This document shows positions 22,031-35,500 of a stretch of DNA of 64,000 nt, piece by piece (the first letter of the stretch is position 1; the number at the start of each line of letters is the position of its first letter). The stretch lies in NCBI RefSeq assembly GCF_003589595.1, contig NW_020654229.1:3409130-3473129 (forward strand), written 5' to 3'. The translations under genes were made by a program, and so were the position numbers. Source of the stretch: Hyposmocoma kahamanoa. Its lineage: Eukaryota; Arthropoda; Insecta; Lepidoptera; Cosmopterigidae. A model generated the notes under the pieces. That model saw only the letters and a list, made by a program, of their open reading frames with translations. It was not told where the DNA came from and made no database searches.

Positions 22031-22217
22031 ATTTTAGGTGCTTATCGAGTTCTTAGGTTTTCGCGATTGTTACACATAGGAAATGAAACTATTTTTACGG
22101 ATTTAAATCGCGTATATTTGTTTTTTCAAACAAACCGACGTTTCGGGCCCTTTACAGGTTCCGCGAATACGCGATTTAAACCCGGAAAAATAGTTTCATT
22201 TCCTATTTTAGGTGCTT
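22031..22217 (+). mobile_element. Family F foldback with 13-bp target duplication
   Basis: The element 22044-22204 is flanked by the identical 13-mer ATTTTAGGTGCTT (22031-22043 and 22205-22217). The right half (GAAAAATAGTTTCATTTCCT) is an inverted copy of the left subterminal sequence, so it is a hairpin unit of 161 bp. Such long duplications are more usual for retroposition than for cut-and-paste transposition. Confidence 0.8.
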
Positions 22218-22401
22218 TTATTATTTTTTTACTGTTCAGGATTACGTGAATTAATGAAAAATACACTGCACTGGACAAGCGTGTGGCGAACAAGTCATGT
22301 ACCATTAGATAGACGGCTTGTTCGTCCCTTCATTTGATATTGAAAAAAAGGAGTTATTAAATCTCACATACGTATGAAATAAAGGAAAATGCGATGTTAT
22401 C

Positions 22402-22555
22402 ACCGCCTTACTTTCTCAAACTCGTATCTTAAAGCACAAAATAACAAAAATGCAAAATATGCATTGTATATACAAATTTGCAGGATGATTTGACATCAAA
22501 TTTCTTTCATATTCACACACTGGTTTTAACCTATTGTTAAAGTTGTGAGGATGCG
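22402..22555 (-). mobile_element. Partial MITE (GCCTTACTTTCT family)
   Basis: This is a reverse-orientation match to the right half of the element at 29557-29813: GCCTTACTTTCTCAAACTCG and TATTCACACACTGG. The other end is missing. Confidence 0.6.
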
Positions 22556-22919
22556 ATCACTTACATGGTCATCCCACCTTTTTATTATCCTTTTCTCTGG
22601 TTCCTGGCCACCTACTTTGAAATGTTGAATCGTTCTTAAATTCCTTTTTCTTCTTCGTTACTTACTTTTCTACTTTCCATCGCCACTCTCTACTATATTT
22701 CCGAAGCGAGTTCAATGCTCGACTTCAAATAAAATTCTAACCAGTTAGGTCATGTAACGTAAGCAAAAGTATGAAAATTGTAATACCATTGAAAATCATT
22801 TAACCGATCTGCTTATAGAGCATAGTATTTTTAGAAATTACAGGCCCTTTTGGAGTAAGTTCATATTTACCATAACCCGTATTTAATTTAAGTAGGGAGT
22901 GTTTTTATACGATTGTACC

Positions 22920-23345
22920 TGTTTTTAACCGACTTCAAAAAAGGAGGAGGTTCTCAATTCAACTATGTTCTTTTTTTTTGTATGTATGTTACGTGATAAC
23001 TCCGGTATTTGTGAACCGATTTTCATGATTCTTTTTTTGTTGGAAAGAGGATACCTCCATAGTGGTCCCATTTCATTTTGAAGAAAATCATACACCTCGA
23101 AGGGTGGCTACTCACGCATGAAGATTCATTTTTATAAATAGCGCCTAACTTTAATTTAGGAGCAATTACTTTAATGGTTGATTTTGCTATTTATCCAATT
23201 CAAGGCGTTTCTCTCTCAATATACTTTGAGTAGTGAGAACCGATTTTTATTATCTCCAGTGTCAAGTCCTGTATAGTGGCGAACTAGGGGATATTTCAAT
23301 AAAACTTAGCGTAATTCCACGTACTGTTGAGATCGGTTTTTTTAG
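22920..23345 (+). repeat. Family D repeat, nearly complete
   Basis: Starts at ACCGACTTCAAAAAAGGAGG (22928) and ends at GAGATCGGTTTTTTTAG (23330-23345). The middle contains TTTGTTGGAAAGAGGATACC and TTGGTAG-free family D body. It is one of the longest copies in the window, with an extra block about 23120-23230 also present in the copy at 29155-29512. Confidence 0.75.
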
Positions 23346-26029
23346 TACTCTGTACTGAGATTATTATATCATTGTTTTGTTATAGCTTTTACCCCCTAAC
23401 TTTACGTGTTCTTTTCCCTTCCTGCACTCTTTCTTTATTTCTACAATAAAATTAATTCAGACTGAGACTTGTATTTAATTACGCGAGACCCGTGTGACAA
23501 AGTATTGCGACCGTATTAACAACCTTGATAAGAAAAGAACTATGGCAGAATCATAGTTAAAAGAATTAGTTGCCGTCTCCAAATGTCTTAATTACAAGTT
23601 TGAATGAAATAAATTCCTTAGGTTTTTCAAATTATAATAGCCTATCTAAGACTGTAAATAAAGTCATAGTTAAAAGAAACTCTAATGACTAATTAGTATG
23701 TAACCGGACAGATATCTACAACTATCAGTTTCTTAATGTTTTTTCTAAACTTTCTTGAGATAAAACCACTATAAAGACGTTTCCCATGCGGCTTTGTTAT
23801 ACTAATAGTACAATTCAGGTCTAAATGAGGTAACTTTTGCTCTAATTCGGCCTGCTGCTTTCAAAATAAAGGTATGAAAGAAAACAAAATAATGCTTTGC
23901 AAAATCTATTTTAATATCAATGTCTACATCATCACAATTGCTAAAGCCTATATTTATATCTAAGAGTGATTTTCTATCGCACACACATTTTAACTTTACA
24001 AACATTACTTCTTTCTATAAAATATCTAATACTTCTACTGTGAAAATAGAAAGGCAAAAGATGAAAAGTATCAAAATTCCCTTGGACCAACTTCCAACTT
24101 CAAAATTCCCAATCAAATCCTCGTGATCCTATTGATAATATACATGAAAAAAATCTAATTCTAAAATAGGTTGCTAGTGTAGCTACGTAGAAACATTATT
24201 TCCAACGGTTCACCTAACAATTGCACAAAATAATGAATAGTTCAACTAGTTTAGGTTTGCTGACTTTAATTGTTTACAATAGCTCATCTATTATAAAAAT
24301 CTATATCTACCACAGAAAAAGTTTGCATATCTAAGGTATAAGCTCATTCACTCCAATAAGTAACTTACACTCTACGAATATATATACGAAGGATCTGTTG
24401 GCATATTCTGTTTCTTAAATGCTATAATATACAAATTGTCACAGTAATTTCTAGTAGATGTTAAAAAAAATTTTAGAACTTGATCTACCACTTCAATTAA
24501 TCGGACGCCTTCAAATTAGATGCTCATAGAAGCGCTGCAGCGACACATCTACTGGCCACTGTCGTGACAGGCACGCGCCACTTTTACAAGCTTTTATAAG
24601 CACCAAATTATATATTTTAGGATTGTAAAGATTATATTCTTATTAAATTACAAGCTTTTCGTCAGTAAATATACAAATTAAAATAAGGAACTTTGAAATG
24701 AACATTGAACATACTACACTAAATAAATGCTTTAAATAATTCTCGTTATCTTCCTTACTAAGTATCAGTGTTTTTGTAATATTTATTTAAATTTTGAACT
24801 AACGTTACATTTGTGTATCTTTTGTATAAAACATTTATAACAAGTATGCAAAAAGAAAAACAAATAAGTATTACAAAAACTAACAAAGCAACATAACAAT
24901 TAATATAAAACAATCGCTTATATAGTATCGATTATTTAATTTTAATTGTATTCCAATAGTTTTTAAAAAGAATTTTTTATATGTTTGCACGTTATCCAAA
25001 AGTGTACCCATGGAACTACCAGTGGTGCCATTGCAAATTTTAATGTACCACATCACTACCGCAACAAGTTAACTCCCCATTGTTTAGTTTTTTTTAAATC
25101 ACTGAAAGAAAAGAAAAAATAGGAGAGTAACATAAATTACTTAATTGCATAAGCGAATAATTATTTCAAAAATACATTTGTATAAATACGTTTTGAGCGA
25201 TTTTTCTCGGAAAAGGGCTTAAAGTAAACAACAAACATAAAAAAGAAATATAAAAAACCCCAAAATCTTCACAACGCCACAAGCTTCAAAGTAACACGAG
25301 TTCCGCTATCGTAAAATGCTCTAACACGTAAATTAAACTCCTATATTCACCAAAATTAAGTCCAGTTAGAATGAAAATAAGTTATTAAAATTTAAATTTT
25401 AAGGAGGACAAAAAGTAATATTGGTTATTAAAAGACACGGCTTTTTGTAGTTTTAAAATATTTTACCTTATTAGATGTTTCTGTCAAGTAATGGGCTTTA
25501 ATGTCATAATAACAATGAAAACAGTCAGCGGTCCTAGACCCAGGTTCAGTTTGGTAGCTATACCAATACGATTTCAAGGAGTATAATATAACGATGTTCA
25601 ACAAAATATAAATTTTTTTGCAAAGCGTACTAAGAACTCCGCAAATTAAAACGAATCTAACGACACTTCACGCAATATGCAGCTTTTGGTTACATGATTA
25701 GTAAAAGAAATAAACAGACATGCGTACAACCGAAAAACACCTTCTATCGGGTTAATAACAGAATGAAAATAAGATGTGATAAAAGCTCTAATTGTAGCGC
25801 CATTTACCCAAATTTGTTTGTCGCATAACTTCCACGCTTTCAGCATCTCCCAATTACAGACGAATAGTTTGTCACATACCGATCTCTGAGAGGGAGCAAA
25901 TAAGAATCAATCTTTTTCAAGCATTCGATAAACATGTTAAAAAGGACATCATCATCTTTTACTAGACCACATCATTAATTTCCTTAAAAGCAATCAAATA
26001 CGTAGAAGAAACAAAATTATAACATTTTT
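23346..26029. other. AT-rich sequence downstream of spook
   Basis: This is the largest stretch with few recognisable repeats. Short frames on both strands (for example 23802-24005 minus and 23920-24126 plus overlap each other) are not supported as genes. It may contain the 3' untranslated region of spook, but the first ATTAAA on the minus strand is as far as 25497-25502, about 1 kb beyond the stop. Confidence 0.4.
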
Positions 26030-26230
26030 ATAATAGAAAAAACAACATTAGTGGTATTACATCTGCCAAGCTTTACTGAAATCGGTTAACGGAAAGTGCA
26101 TGAAATGTAATAAACCTAATTCATCCCTTAGAGGTGAAATATTTTCTTCGCATTTCAATAGGACCACAACGGTACCCCCTTTTCCACAAAAAATAATCAT
26201 CGAAGCCAGTTCAGAAATGTAAGACCCGAG
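26030..26230 (-). repeat. Family D repeat (degenerate)
   Basis: Reverse copy with TGCCAAGCTTTACTGAAATCGG, GGAAAGTGCATGAAA and CCCTTAGAGGTGAAATATTTTC-like motifs in family order. Confidence 0.55.
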
Positions 26231-26252
26231 GAAATATAGAATAGTTTTCTAT

Positions 26253-26338
26253 ATTCACCCAGCCGGGGATCGAACCCGGGGCCTCAAAGATGGCAACACT
26301 ATGAAAACCGGTGTTCAAACCACTCGACCACAGGTCGT
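26253..26338 (-). mobile_element. tRNA-like SINE head downstream of spook
   Basis: On the minus strand: CTGTGGTCGAGTGGTTTGAA (A-box region) and GGGTTCGATCCCCGG (B-box) in tRNA spacing. It resembles the SINE head at 6485. It lies about 180 bp past the spook stop and could be in its 3' UTR. Confidence 0.55.
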
Positions 26339-26516
26339 CGGTATATAACTACATTCTTCCACTCACAACACTATTTTTTACTGTAATTAGACTATTTTTA
26401 AAACAAGAAAATCACGTATACGTCAGTATAATAATCGATATCAAAAGAAATCTACAATGCACTAAAAAGCAGCCCAATTTCCGAGAATCATTCCTAAAAG
26501 GGAGAAACAATATCAT

Positions 26517-29500
26517 TCAATTCTTTCGAGGCAAAAGATAAAGGTTAAATGTATCTTTGGGCAAAGCTACGCAAGCAGGTTTCTGTTTCAAGTCCTCTAA
26601 ATTCTCAGCCGCGATGTCATATTCTTGCAAAATATTCGCCAACATGACGAAACTCATAGTGGTTACCATAGTTTGACCAATACAGGTCCTTTTCCCAATA
26701 CTAAAAGGCAAAAAATGGGGTATATTCTTCTTTACTGAAACAACTTCCTTCTCCGTCTCTTTGGTCTTATCCACGACACCGGTACGTTCACCATCAGACT
26801 CCATACCAGAATCACATTGGGAGTTTCTTCGAACTCTGATTTTGCGGCGTTCCAAAAACCTAGACGGATCAAATTTCTCTGGCTCATCCCAATATTTGTC
26901 AGAAGTGTTCAGTTCATAGTTGTTGATAAAGACAATGGTGCCCTCTTCAATACCATAACCAGCTACAGAGGCTGATTCCGTCGCTACATGGGGTACAATA
27001 GGAGACGAAGAATATCTCAAACATTCAAGAACAGTAGCTTCAGTGTATGGCAAGCTATTGCGATCAGTAAGGCCAACGGCTCTCTTTCCTTTAGTCACAG
27101 AATCTATTTCTGATTTGATCTTTCTTCCGACTTCAGGGTCTCGTGCTACAGCAGCCAGACACAGCATTACCAAGTTTCCGACTGAAGAATGTCCTCCTAA
27201 AAAGTCCTCAAGCATAAAGATGATTGTATTCCTATCAACTGTGGGGTCATCACGTAGGACTCTCAACAGACCTTCCAAGAAGTCTTTTTCCGGTCCTTCT
27301 GTGTTCAAATTCACTTCACGTTGCTCAACGATTCTTGACAGAATGAAGGAACGAATCTCATGACTCCAGTTCTGCAATTTGTCCATATGTTTTTTGTAGA
27401 ACGGCGCAAGCCACGGCATGAAATCAACAGCATATCCTTGGTTGATCTCCCAAAAAATTTCATCAAAATTGTCGACAACTTTTTTGAAGTCGGCGTCTTC
27501 AGGGTCAAATCGAACGTTGCACATGTAGTGAGAGAACATGTTCATTGCTGTGGACATAAGGAGGGGTTTCAGGTTGACCGCGGATGTGGTGGATCTGAAA
27601 TGACAAAGAACGTAATGTTTATTAATGACCTATAATTTATAGTTGGGTTTGGCAAAAGAAGTACGATAGCAGAATTAATGCGGTGGAAGTGAAAGCTTTG
27701 AGAAGTAACTCTGGAGCGGCTCTGATGGACAAATTGCAAAAGAGTGTGATAGGAGTGCATTTTGGCGAGGAAAAAGATGTAGTGTCAAAGATAGAGAGAG
27801 ATAGGGATGCTTAGATGGTTCGGATATGTAGAGAATGAATGAAAAAAGATTGAGGAAACAAAATTATAAGGGGAGAGCGAACGGACAAGTTAATAAGGGC
27901 CGATCTAGGCGAACTTACAATGACCTAATAAAAGACACCCTCGAGAACGGCCACATCAAGTGTATCCTTAAATGATTATTGAGTATGAAACCACTGATGC
28001 GTGCTAATGACGCGAAAAATGTGGGTCAGGATCGTAGCAAGTAGAAGGCTGTTGTCTCTGCCTGTTCCGATAGGAGAAAGGTGTGAAGTTTATAATGTAT
28101 TTATAAGCTATAGTATGGTGAAAGTGGTCGTGTTTAGATAATCTAGTGAAAACCTGTCGAGACATGCATAATTTGATGTTCATGGAGGTAAAGTATCCTT
28201 CACTCTTGAGAGTGGCGCCAGTGAGGGAGAAGATGAGGAGTAGTAGGTTAGCGTGGTTAGACATGTCATGCAGAGGGACGATTATCATGTCACGACAAGA
28301 ATGTTAGGTATGAATGTGGACGGATATAAGGGGAGAGGAAAGCCAAAGAAAATATGAATGTATAGTGTGAAAGATGACATGGATAAGAAAGGTGTGAGTA
28401 TGAAAATGACGGCTGATAGGGTCTTTCCCATTAGTGGACGATAAATACAATATATGTTGTGTCGACCCCACCTAGTGTGGAACAAGGACAGGAAGAAGAA
28501 AGCTGAAGCTGTAAATATAAAAATTGTTTTAAATCTTACCTGGTAATATGTTTCAAAGTTTGCATAAGCTCAACAGCCTCGAAGGTAGCTACGCTGCCGA
28601 TTCGACTGAAGTTGTCGGTGTGCTGTTTGGGGCCGCAATGGCGGCGTGCTAGGTTGCGCCTACGCTTTTGCAGGTTCGACCAATCGCAGAGGGCGAGAGC
28701 TGCGGGCAAAAAAAATATGCATAGAAAATTGTCTCTTTATAAGAAAATATTATAAATGGACGGTGATGGATGCGTTTTATAACCGACTTCAAAAAAAGAA
28801 AGAGGGTCTCAATTGGACTTTTTTGTGTGTTTTGTTACAACAATTCTTTTTTGTTGAAAAGAAAGAAAGAAGAAAGAAACGTTTATTCAGCTTAACAGAA
28901 GGAAAGATGGTAACTTAACACTAGTCCATTTCAAATTTAATACGATAGTTCCTACTGTTAGCAGTTGGACTGCAGATTATCTACAATGTCATCGGATTGC
29001 CAAAGTACCTACACCAAATTTCAAGGCGATCGGGCAAGTGGAAGCAAAATAAATCAAAGTCAAACAGTCATTGATAAATTAAATAAATTTACACTTGAAA
29101 ACGTCATCTACTCCGCCTTCCCCTTTTCATCATTGGGGGACTAGGCGTAGGTTTGGATTCCAACCACACAGGAGATAATAAAAATCGGTTCTCACTACTC
29201 AAAGTATATTGAGAGAAAAACGCCTTGAATTGGAGAAATAGCAAAATCAACCATTAAAGTAATTGCTCCTAAATTACAGTTAGGCGCTATTTATAAAAAT
29301 GAATGTTCATGCGTGAACAGCCAGCCATAGAGGTGGATGATTTTCCTCAAAATGAAATGGGACCACTATGGAAGTACCCCCTTTCCAACAAAAAAGAATC
29401 ATGAAAATCGGTTCACAAATACCGGAGTATATCGCGTAACGTACATACAAAAAAAAAGAACATACAGTTGAATTGAGAACTTCCTCCTTTTTTGAAGTCG

Positions 29501-32500
29501 GTTAAAAAAGAACTACAAATGTACATAATAAAAAAACGAGAATCAACATAGCCAATCGATGCCTTACTTTCTCAAACTCGTATTTATTAAAGAGTGATTA
29601 TTCAGGAGGATGGCAAAACTTTATATTTATTTTAAATTTCTTATCAAGGGTGTTTAATTTGGATGCGTTACTTTAAGAATAGGTAAAAGCCAGTGTGTGA
29701 ATATATAGAAGGAAATATGATACCAGCCTGCAAAATTTGTATATACAATCCATTTTTTTTAATTGCAGTAACTTTGTGCTTTAAGATACGAGTTTAAGAA
29801 AGTAAAGCAATGAAATTATTTCTGATGAATTGTATTGAAATAATCAGAACTGGCAACAAAGATTACATAAGATAATAAATAGGTTAATTGGAAAGAGGTA
29901 AAGCATAATTTTGCTGTGCCCAATGGTGGCGCAAACCGGCCCCGACATATTTTTTGGTTGATGCTGCCTGATGCGATATTGCCTAAAAATAGTGCATTTA
30001 AATTACCGAACATATAACATATAAAAAGCAAACCAAAAGAATTGTAAAGCGTTTTTTGGTGTAACGGGCTAGTGTCCGCAACTCGACGTCAAGGCGCCTA
30101 TTTTGCGTGTCTAATTGTAAAGCGTTATTTTATTCTAGATCAACACAGAACTGGGAATGATGTCTGCTCAGAGAAGTAATACGCCTTAATGTAATTCGAT
30201 TTATAGTAATTAAGTAAAAACAAATTGTAATACATGTAGGTTAAGGTGAGAAGCTAACTAAAGTGCTAAAAACTTATTGTATTGAGATTATAACTTTAGA
30301 ATAGTAAGCAAAACAATTAGTGTTTTTATATAGAAATAAACAATTTAATCTTCGCCGCCGCAACAGCAAATAAGATAAAATATTGGTTTTAAAGGACTTT
30401 TTTTAGCGCCATCTGTTAATAATCTATGAAAGTTTCTCTTCATTCGGATCAAAGGTATTTTTCTTTGTGTGTAATCTTTGTATCATTAATTATTACAAAC
30501 GAGTAGAGCAATTGCACAAAAAAAATATTGAATATCACGGTGTACAACATCGTGATATTTAATACTTAAATTTAAAAATTACAATTCTTTATTAAATCAA
30601 AACGAATATTAATTATAGATAAACAAAAACAAAAACGTACTGACACTTGACGAATTTTAAGTCTTCCAGTGAATGCTTCAATAACACGCATCTCCATAAT
30701 ACTGCATCAAATTATCATACATTAACAAAAAAAAATGATAAACAACTTATAAATAAAAGCGAGCGAATATGAAAAACTGGACAAGTGTAAGGGCATATCT
30801 ACATGATCCGTATTTGGACCACAATATGAAGTAGACTTGACCACAAAACTGCTCGTTAACTAAAACGAGGTAAGTGACGAAATATTTTTTTTTAAATATC
30901 ATAAAAATTTTAGAGCATTGAAACTGTTTTTGAAATTGTCAGTGTAAGTTCCGATAAGTCGAACAGGTTAACTAATTTTAACTGTCTTGTGTCTTTTAAA
31001 AGAGAATTTTGCGCTCTATCTTTTGCTATTTAAAACGGATATTTGTCCATTTGTCACTTAGCCGCTTTTAGTTAGTGGACGGTAGAAAATGGCCGCCACA
31101 CTTACACGCATTTTCCAATAAGCGGCTAGTCACGGGCGGCTGGCCGCGCGCCCCCCTTTTTTATTCAAATAAGTCATTATACCATACCCATTGACACGTT
31201 TCTAATAGCAGTAGTGCTCTTTATGAAAGAATTCGTCTAGGCAAGTACGGTCATCTTACCTTTTTCTGCCGCCAAGCAGTAGTGTGAGCATTGTACTAAG
31301 TTCCGGTTTTTCAACTTATGTCGCTGGGTGACGGGCAATGTGGCAGTGCCCCTAAGATCTTTGTGACAAAAAGCTCTAAGTTGCACTGCAACTGTTTACG
31401 CACGACTTGTTCGTCCCGTAACTTGATGATAAAATACATCATAAAAAATAAAAAAAAGCGTCCGCGACTCTAAAGTATGGTAAAATTGTACTTATAAACA
31501 AATTCTATTTGGACTACAGAATTGAAATTAAAAAGCATCTGTTGAAAGCGAGATGTGGTTTACAGGGCCACATTTTGTGGCCTAATAGGGCCAGAAATTG
31601 TAGATCGTGTATACACGCTCTAAAAGATGCATTAAACAATAACACAGCTCTGCTGCAGAGTGCAATATTATGATGATGTATGGATACATTACAATGCGCA
31701 TTCTAAATAATTCTATGCAGCTAAGATGTAGCGCAGTTTTGTATCAACCAGTAAATACGCTTACGCTGCACACGGGTCTCTTTTTAAGGAGTAATTTAAG
31801 GCGATGCACCATTTTTAACAGCACTTTAAAAACGAAGACTTTTATATTTATAAAAAATTAAGTTTGTGTGTATTTTATAAGATTACACTTTTTTAACCGA
31901 CTTCAAAAAAACTCGCACGACTTCAAAAAACGGCATTTGTGAACCTCAGTATTGGTACCATTTAAATTTGAAGAAACATTCAATGGCAACGTAATGTCAC
32001 GAACGTTTGAGGCCGGTTTTTTAGTATTCTGTACTGAGATTATTATGACACCAAATAATGGGACGTACAAGTCACGCGCCTGGTGGTAAGCGACACGCCT
32101 GTCCATAACAGTTGCGGTGCCATTCAGAGCTTTAAATTGCAAACTTCTGAAGGGCCACTGCGCCTATCACATAAGTTGACAAGTCCCATTAAAACTTCCC
32201 ATGAAACTTTCGTGCGTAAGTTTCTTAAGTATTAGATACCACAACTGAGCACGGGTTTCTTCTAATTGTAGGGTTAGCCGGGTACAATCAAGTCAATCGA
32301 AATTTGTTACATTATATGTATTTTGCGGGTAACTTTTTGAACTCTCTTTCTTGAATGAAGGTTGAATTGTCCATAGGTCAAGGTGACTTTGTGAGTAGGG
32401 CGCGTAATGTTACAAATAGTAAACCGTTCAGTTAGTCGTTAAAAAGTTAGTAATAAGATGCTGAATGCGTTTCATCCGCAGTTAACAACGACGTTTCGTT

Positions 32501-35500
32501 TAGTATTTCATGGTTTAAACCTCCGTAGGTGGTCCAGCGGTTAAAATGCTCTGGATAAAGAAGTCTTGGATTCAATTCCCGATAATTTTCGACGTTTTAC
32601 ACTACGTGATAACTGGAGTAATGTAATAGAAGTAATCACGTAATATATACACGCAAATAAGGGTCGAAACACAAAAGTGCGACGCGACACGACGTCGCAT
32701 CGTAGAAATCTACAAGCTCGCACTACTCATCGCAAGAATTCGCGAATTCTTCGTGTTTTTTTTTTCCTATATTTGATTATCAATAACAGCAGTGCAACAC
32801 CCTTTTAAGGATCCCTATCGATGCCTAGTTTAAAAAATACGTTTAGTGCCGTTGACGATCGTCGAAGGATTGGTTACCCGAACTGTGGAAGTGAGATTCC
32901 TTGTCGCACGAAATCGCTTTGCAGTTTTCTGCTTTCGCAGCTTTGTGGTTCGTCCCTAAAACAGTCGAATTGCGGACCTCCTGCTGTTTTGTTGTCGGTT
33001 AAGAAAGATTATTTACACCGTCATTGACTTACAAATAAATGGACGACGGGTCTAATACAAAAACCACGAAAAAAATGTCCCAAGTCAACCTATTTAAACG
33101 TAGTGACATGTAAAGGAATATGAAAAAGCTAAAACGTTGAATTTAAATTGTAATGTCATCGCAGTACTGTCTAATTCTGCTTGCTTCGCTGTCAGTCGAA
33201 CAAACGAAGACTAAAGCGTGAATGACGCTCTGTATACGATTTTAACGCCCTATAAGTTCGGACACTTTTTAGCGCGGACCCGACGTCCATATAATTGTAA
33301 GTCAATGATCACCGTAGTAAAATAATCATGATGTTCAACAAAAATAAATATCAGAATTATCTTTTTGAGCTGTAGTTATTGTTTGCTAATAGAAATATGA
33401 CGACGGAAGTGAGTTTTAGGTGTTATATTTCTATTGCGTAAATATCGTTCTAGACAAAATAATAGATTGACCCAGTTTCTAATGTACACGATGGTTCAAT
33501 AACTAAGTTCTTTTTATAATATTAAGTAACGGGATGAACAAGTCGTGCGCCTGATGATAAGCTATGCGCCTGTCCACAGCAGTTGCAGTGCCACTCAGAA
33601 CTTTAAACTGCAAAGACCGTAGGGCCACTGCCCCTGCGCCTGTCATGACATAAATAAGTGGACAAGTCCCATGTGCCTGCAATTTCGCCAGGACCCTTCA
33701 AAACCGGAGCACAGTAATGCTGACATTACTGCTTGGCGGCAGAAATTGATAAGGTGGCAGTACTGCCCTGGACAAACTCAGCATTATTGTGTTTCGATTT
33801 TGAAGGGTACTGGTGAAATTACAGGTACATGGGACTTGTCCACTTATGTCACAGGGTGACAGGCGCAGGGGCAGTGCTCATCAGATTTAAATCCCTGAGT
33901 GGTACTGCAACTAATATCATAAAAAAAATACAACGTCAATTTTGGATGCGAGACATGGGTTAGCGTGCACTAGAGTTCCGTATCAACACACGTACGTCCA
34001 CGTCCATGGGTCTTTCCAAAGATATATTAAACTATGTTGGTCCTAAGTGGATTAAAGGTTTAACACATCAAAGGTTTTGATGACAAATAAAAATAATAAC
34101 ATTATAATAAATTTGAATAATAAATAAATGTTAATTATATACTATGGGGTAATGCTACTGTAGTAGCACTACAGTGGCATGACTTTATAATATATAATTA
34201 TATATCTATAATTATAATCTAATTAAATCCAAACTTTCAAGTGACATAATTCTACTCTCATAATATGACGTATTTCTTTATTATTATATGACTTTTTTTT
34301 TTATATTATTATTTGATAAATAACAATTTAATTAATAATTGAAACCTCGGCCTACCTCTGCTGTTATTGTTATCCCTAATAAAGGGCTCATTTGTGTAGC
34401 ATTATTTTAAATTTAAGACATGTTTACCATATGAATGCAATAAATATATTGAGCATTGAGTATTGACACGTCTTATATAAAAATAATAATACACATACAA
34501 CCGAACTGTATTAAATTCTCAAAATAGTGCAATCTTATTTTAAAAGTCTGGTCGGTTCTTTAACCTTTCTATTTTGTTCATTGTCTTTGCTTTGTCATTT
34601 GTATTGAGATATAGGTTGACAAGTCCACATTATTATTGTTCACATTACTGCATGGCGGCAGAAATATGTAGTAGGCAGTACTTCCCTGGACGAACTCGTT
34701 CACAAGGAACTCTACTGCATCTAGATTATATTGTAATTATGATAATATTTGTTATTCCACTAAAATCTAGTTGCAATTGGCAGTTGAGTCTCGATTGAGT
34801 AGAATTTGAGTGATGGCATTCATTCATTTACTAACGTTGCCTTATTAAAACTATCATGGAAATTACTATTCATAGCTTAACTCGTTTAGTGAGCACTGTA
34901 GTCTTCAAATTGAATAATAATAATAAATGTAAATATGGTTTAAACCAGCTCAGAAGCTGAGAAGACTAAAGTAAATAACAATAATAATAAGTTTGTTTAT
35001 TTTCTCCCCAATACAATATTAGTGCACTACGCCATCGATTTGCCATTGAAGAGCAGAATACCAAAACATTGTAAAGACAGTTGAATGGTAGCTCGATGGC
35101 TAGCCACTGAGAAGCCTCTACTCTTAAGTTTTAGGGATACCAAACGTAAAAAAACCTGCCATTGCCACTCTATCGACGCACAACTGCGGTGATTTTAAAT
35201 TAGCAGAATTGGAGTACCGGTTACACGTCGAGTGATTCGAGGTTAATTTTATGTTCTGGTCCGTAAACTTCATTTGAATCGGTTTTATTTATTAAAATTA
35301 AAGTTTTTTTTTAATGTCAGAATATTTCATCACTACGATATTCAATTATTTTTAGTGAAATTACTCCACTAGTTTGTTTTCAAGCAAACCGTGCCAGACG
35401 CTATACCAATTAAGCCACGGAACGAACCAGCGGACCTCACGTATTTTTTCATGTGCTTGTTTGTCGGATCTTTGTATTTGGTTTTCAACGACTTTTGAGC

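Noticed and set aside
23802..24126. Overlapping short ORFs on both strands as a gene
   Set aside because: AT-rich, no domain, stop codons directly upstream and no splice-consistent extension.
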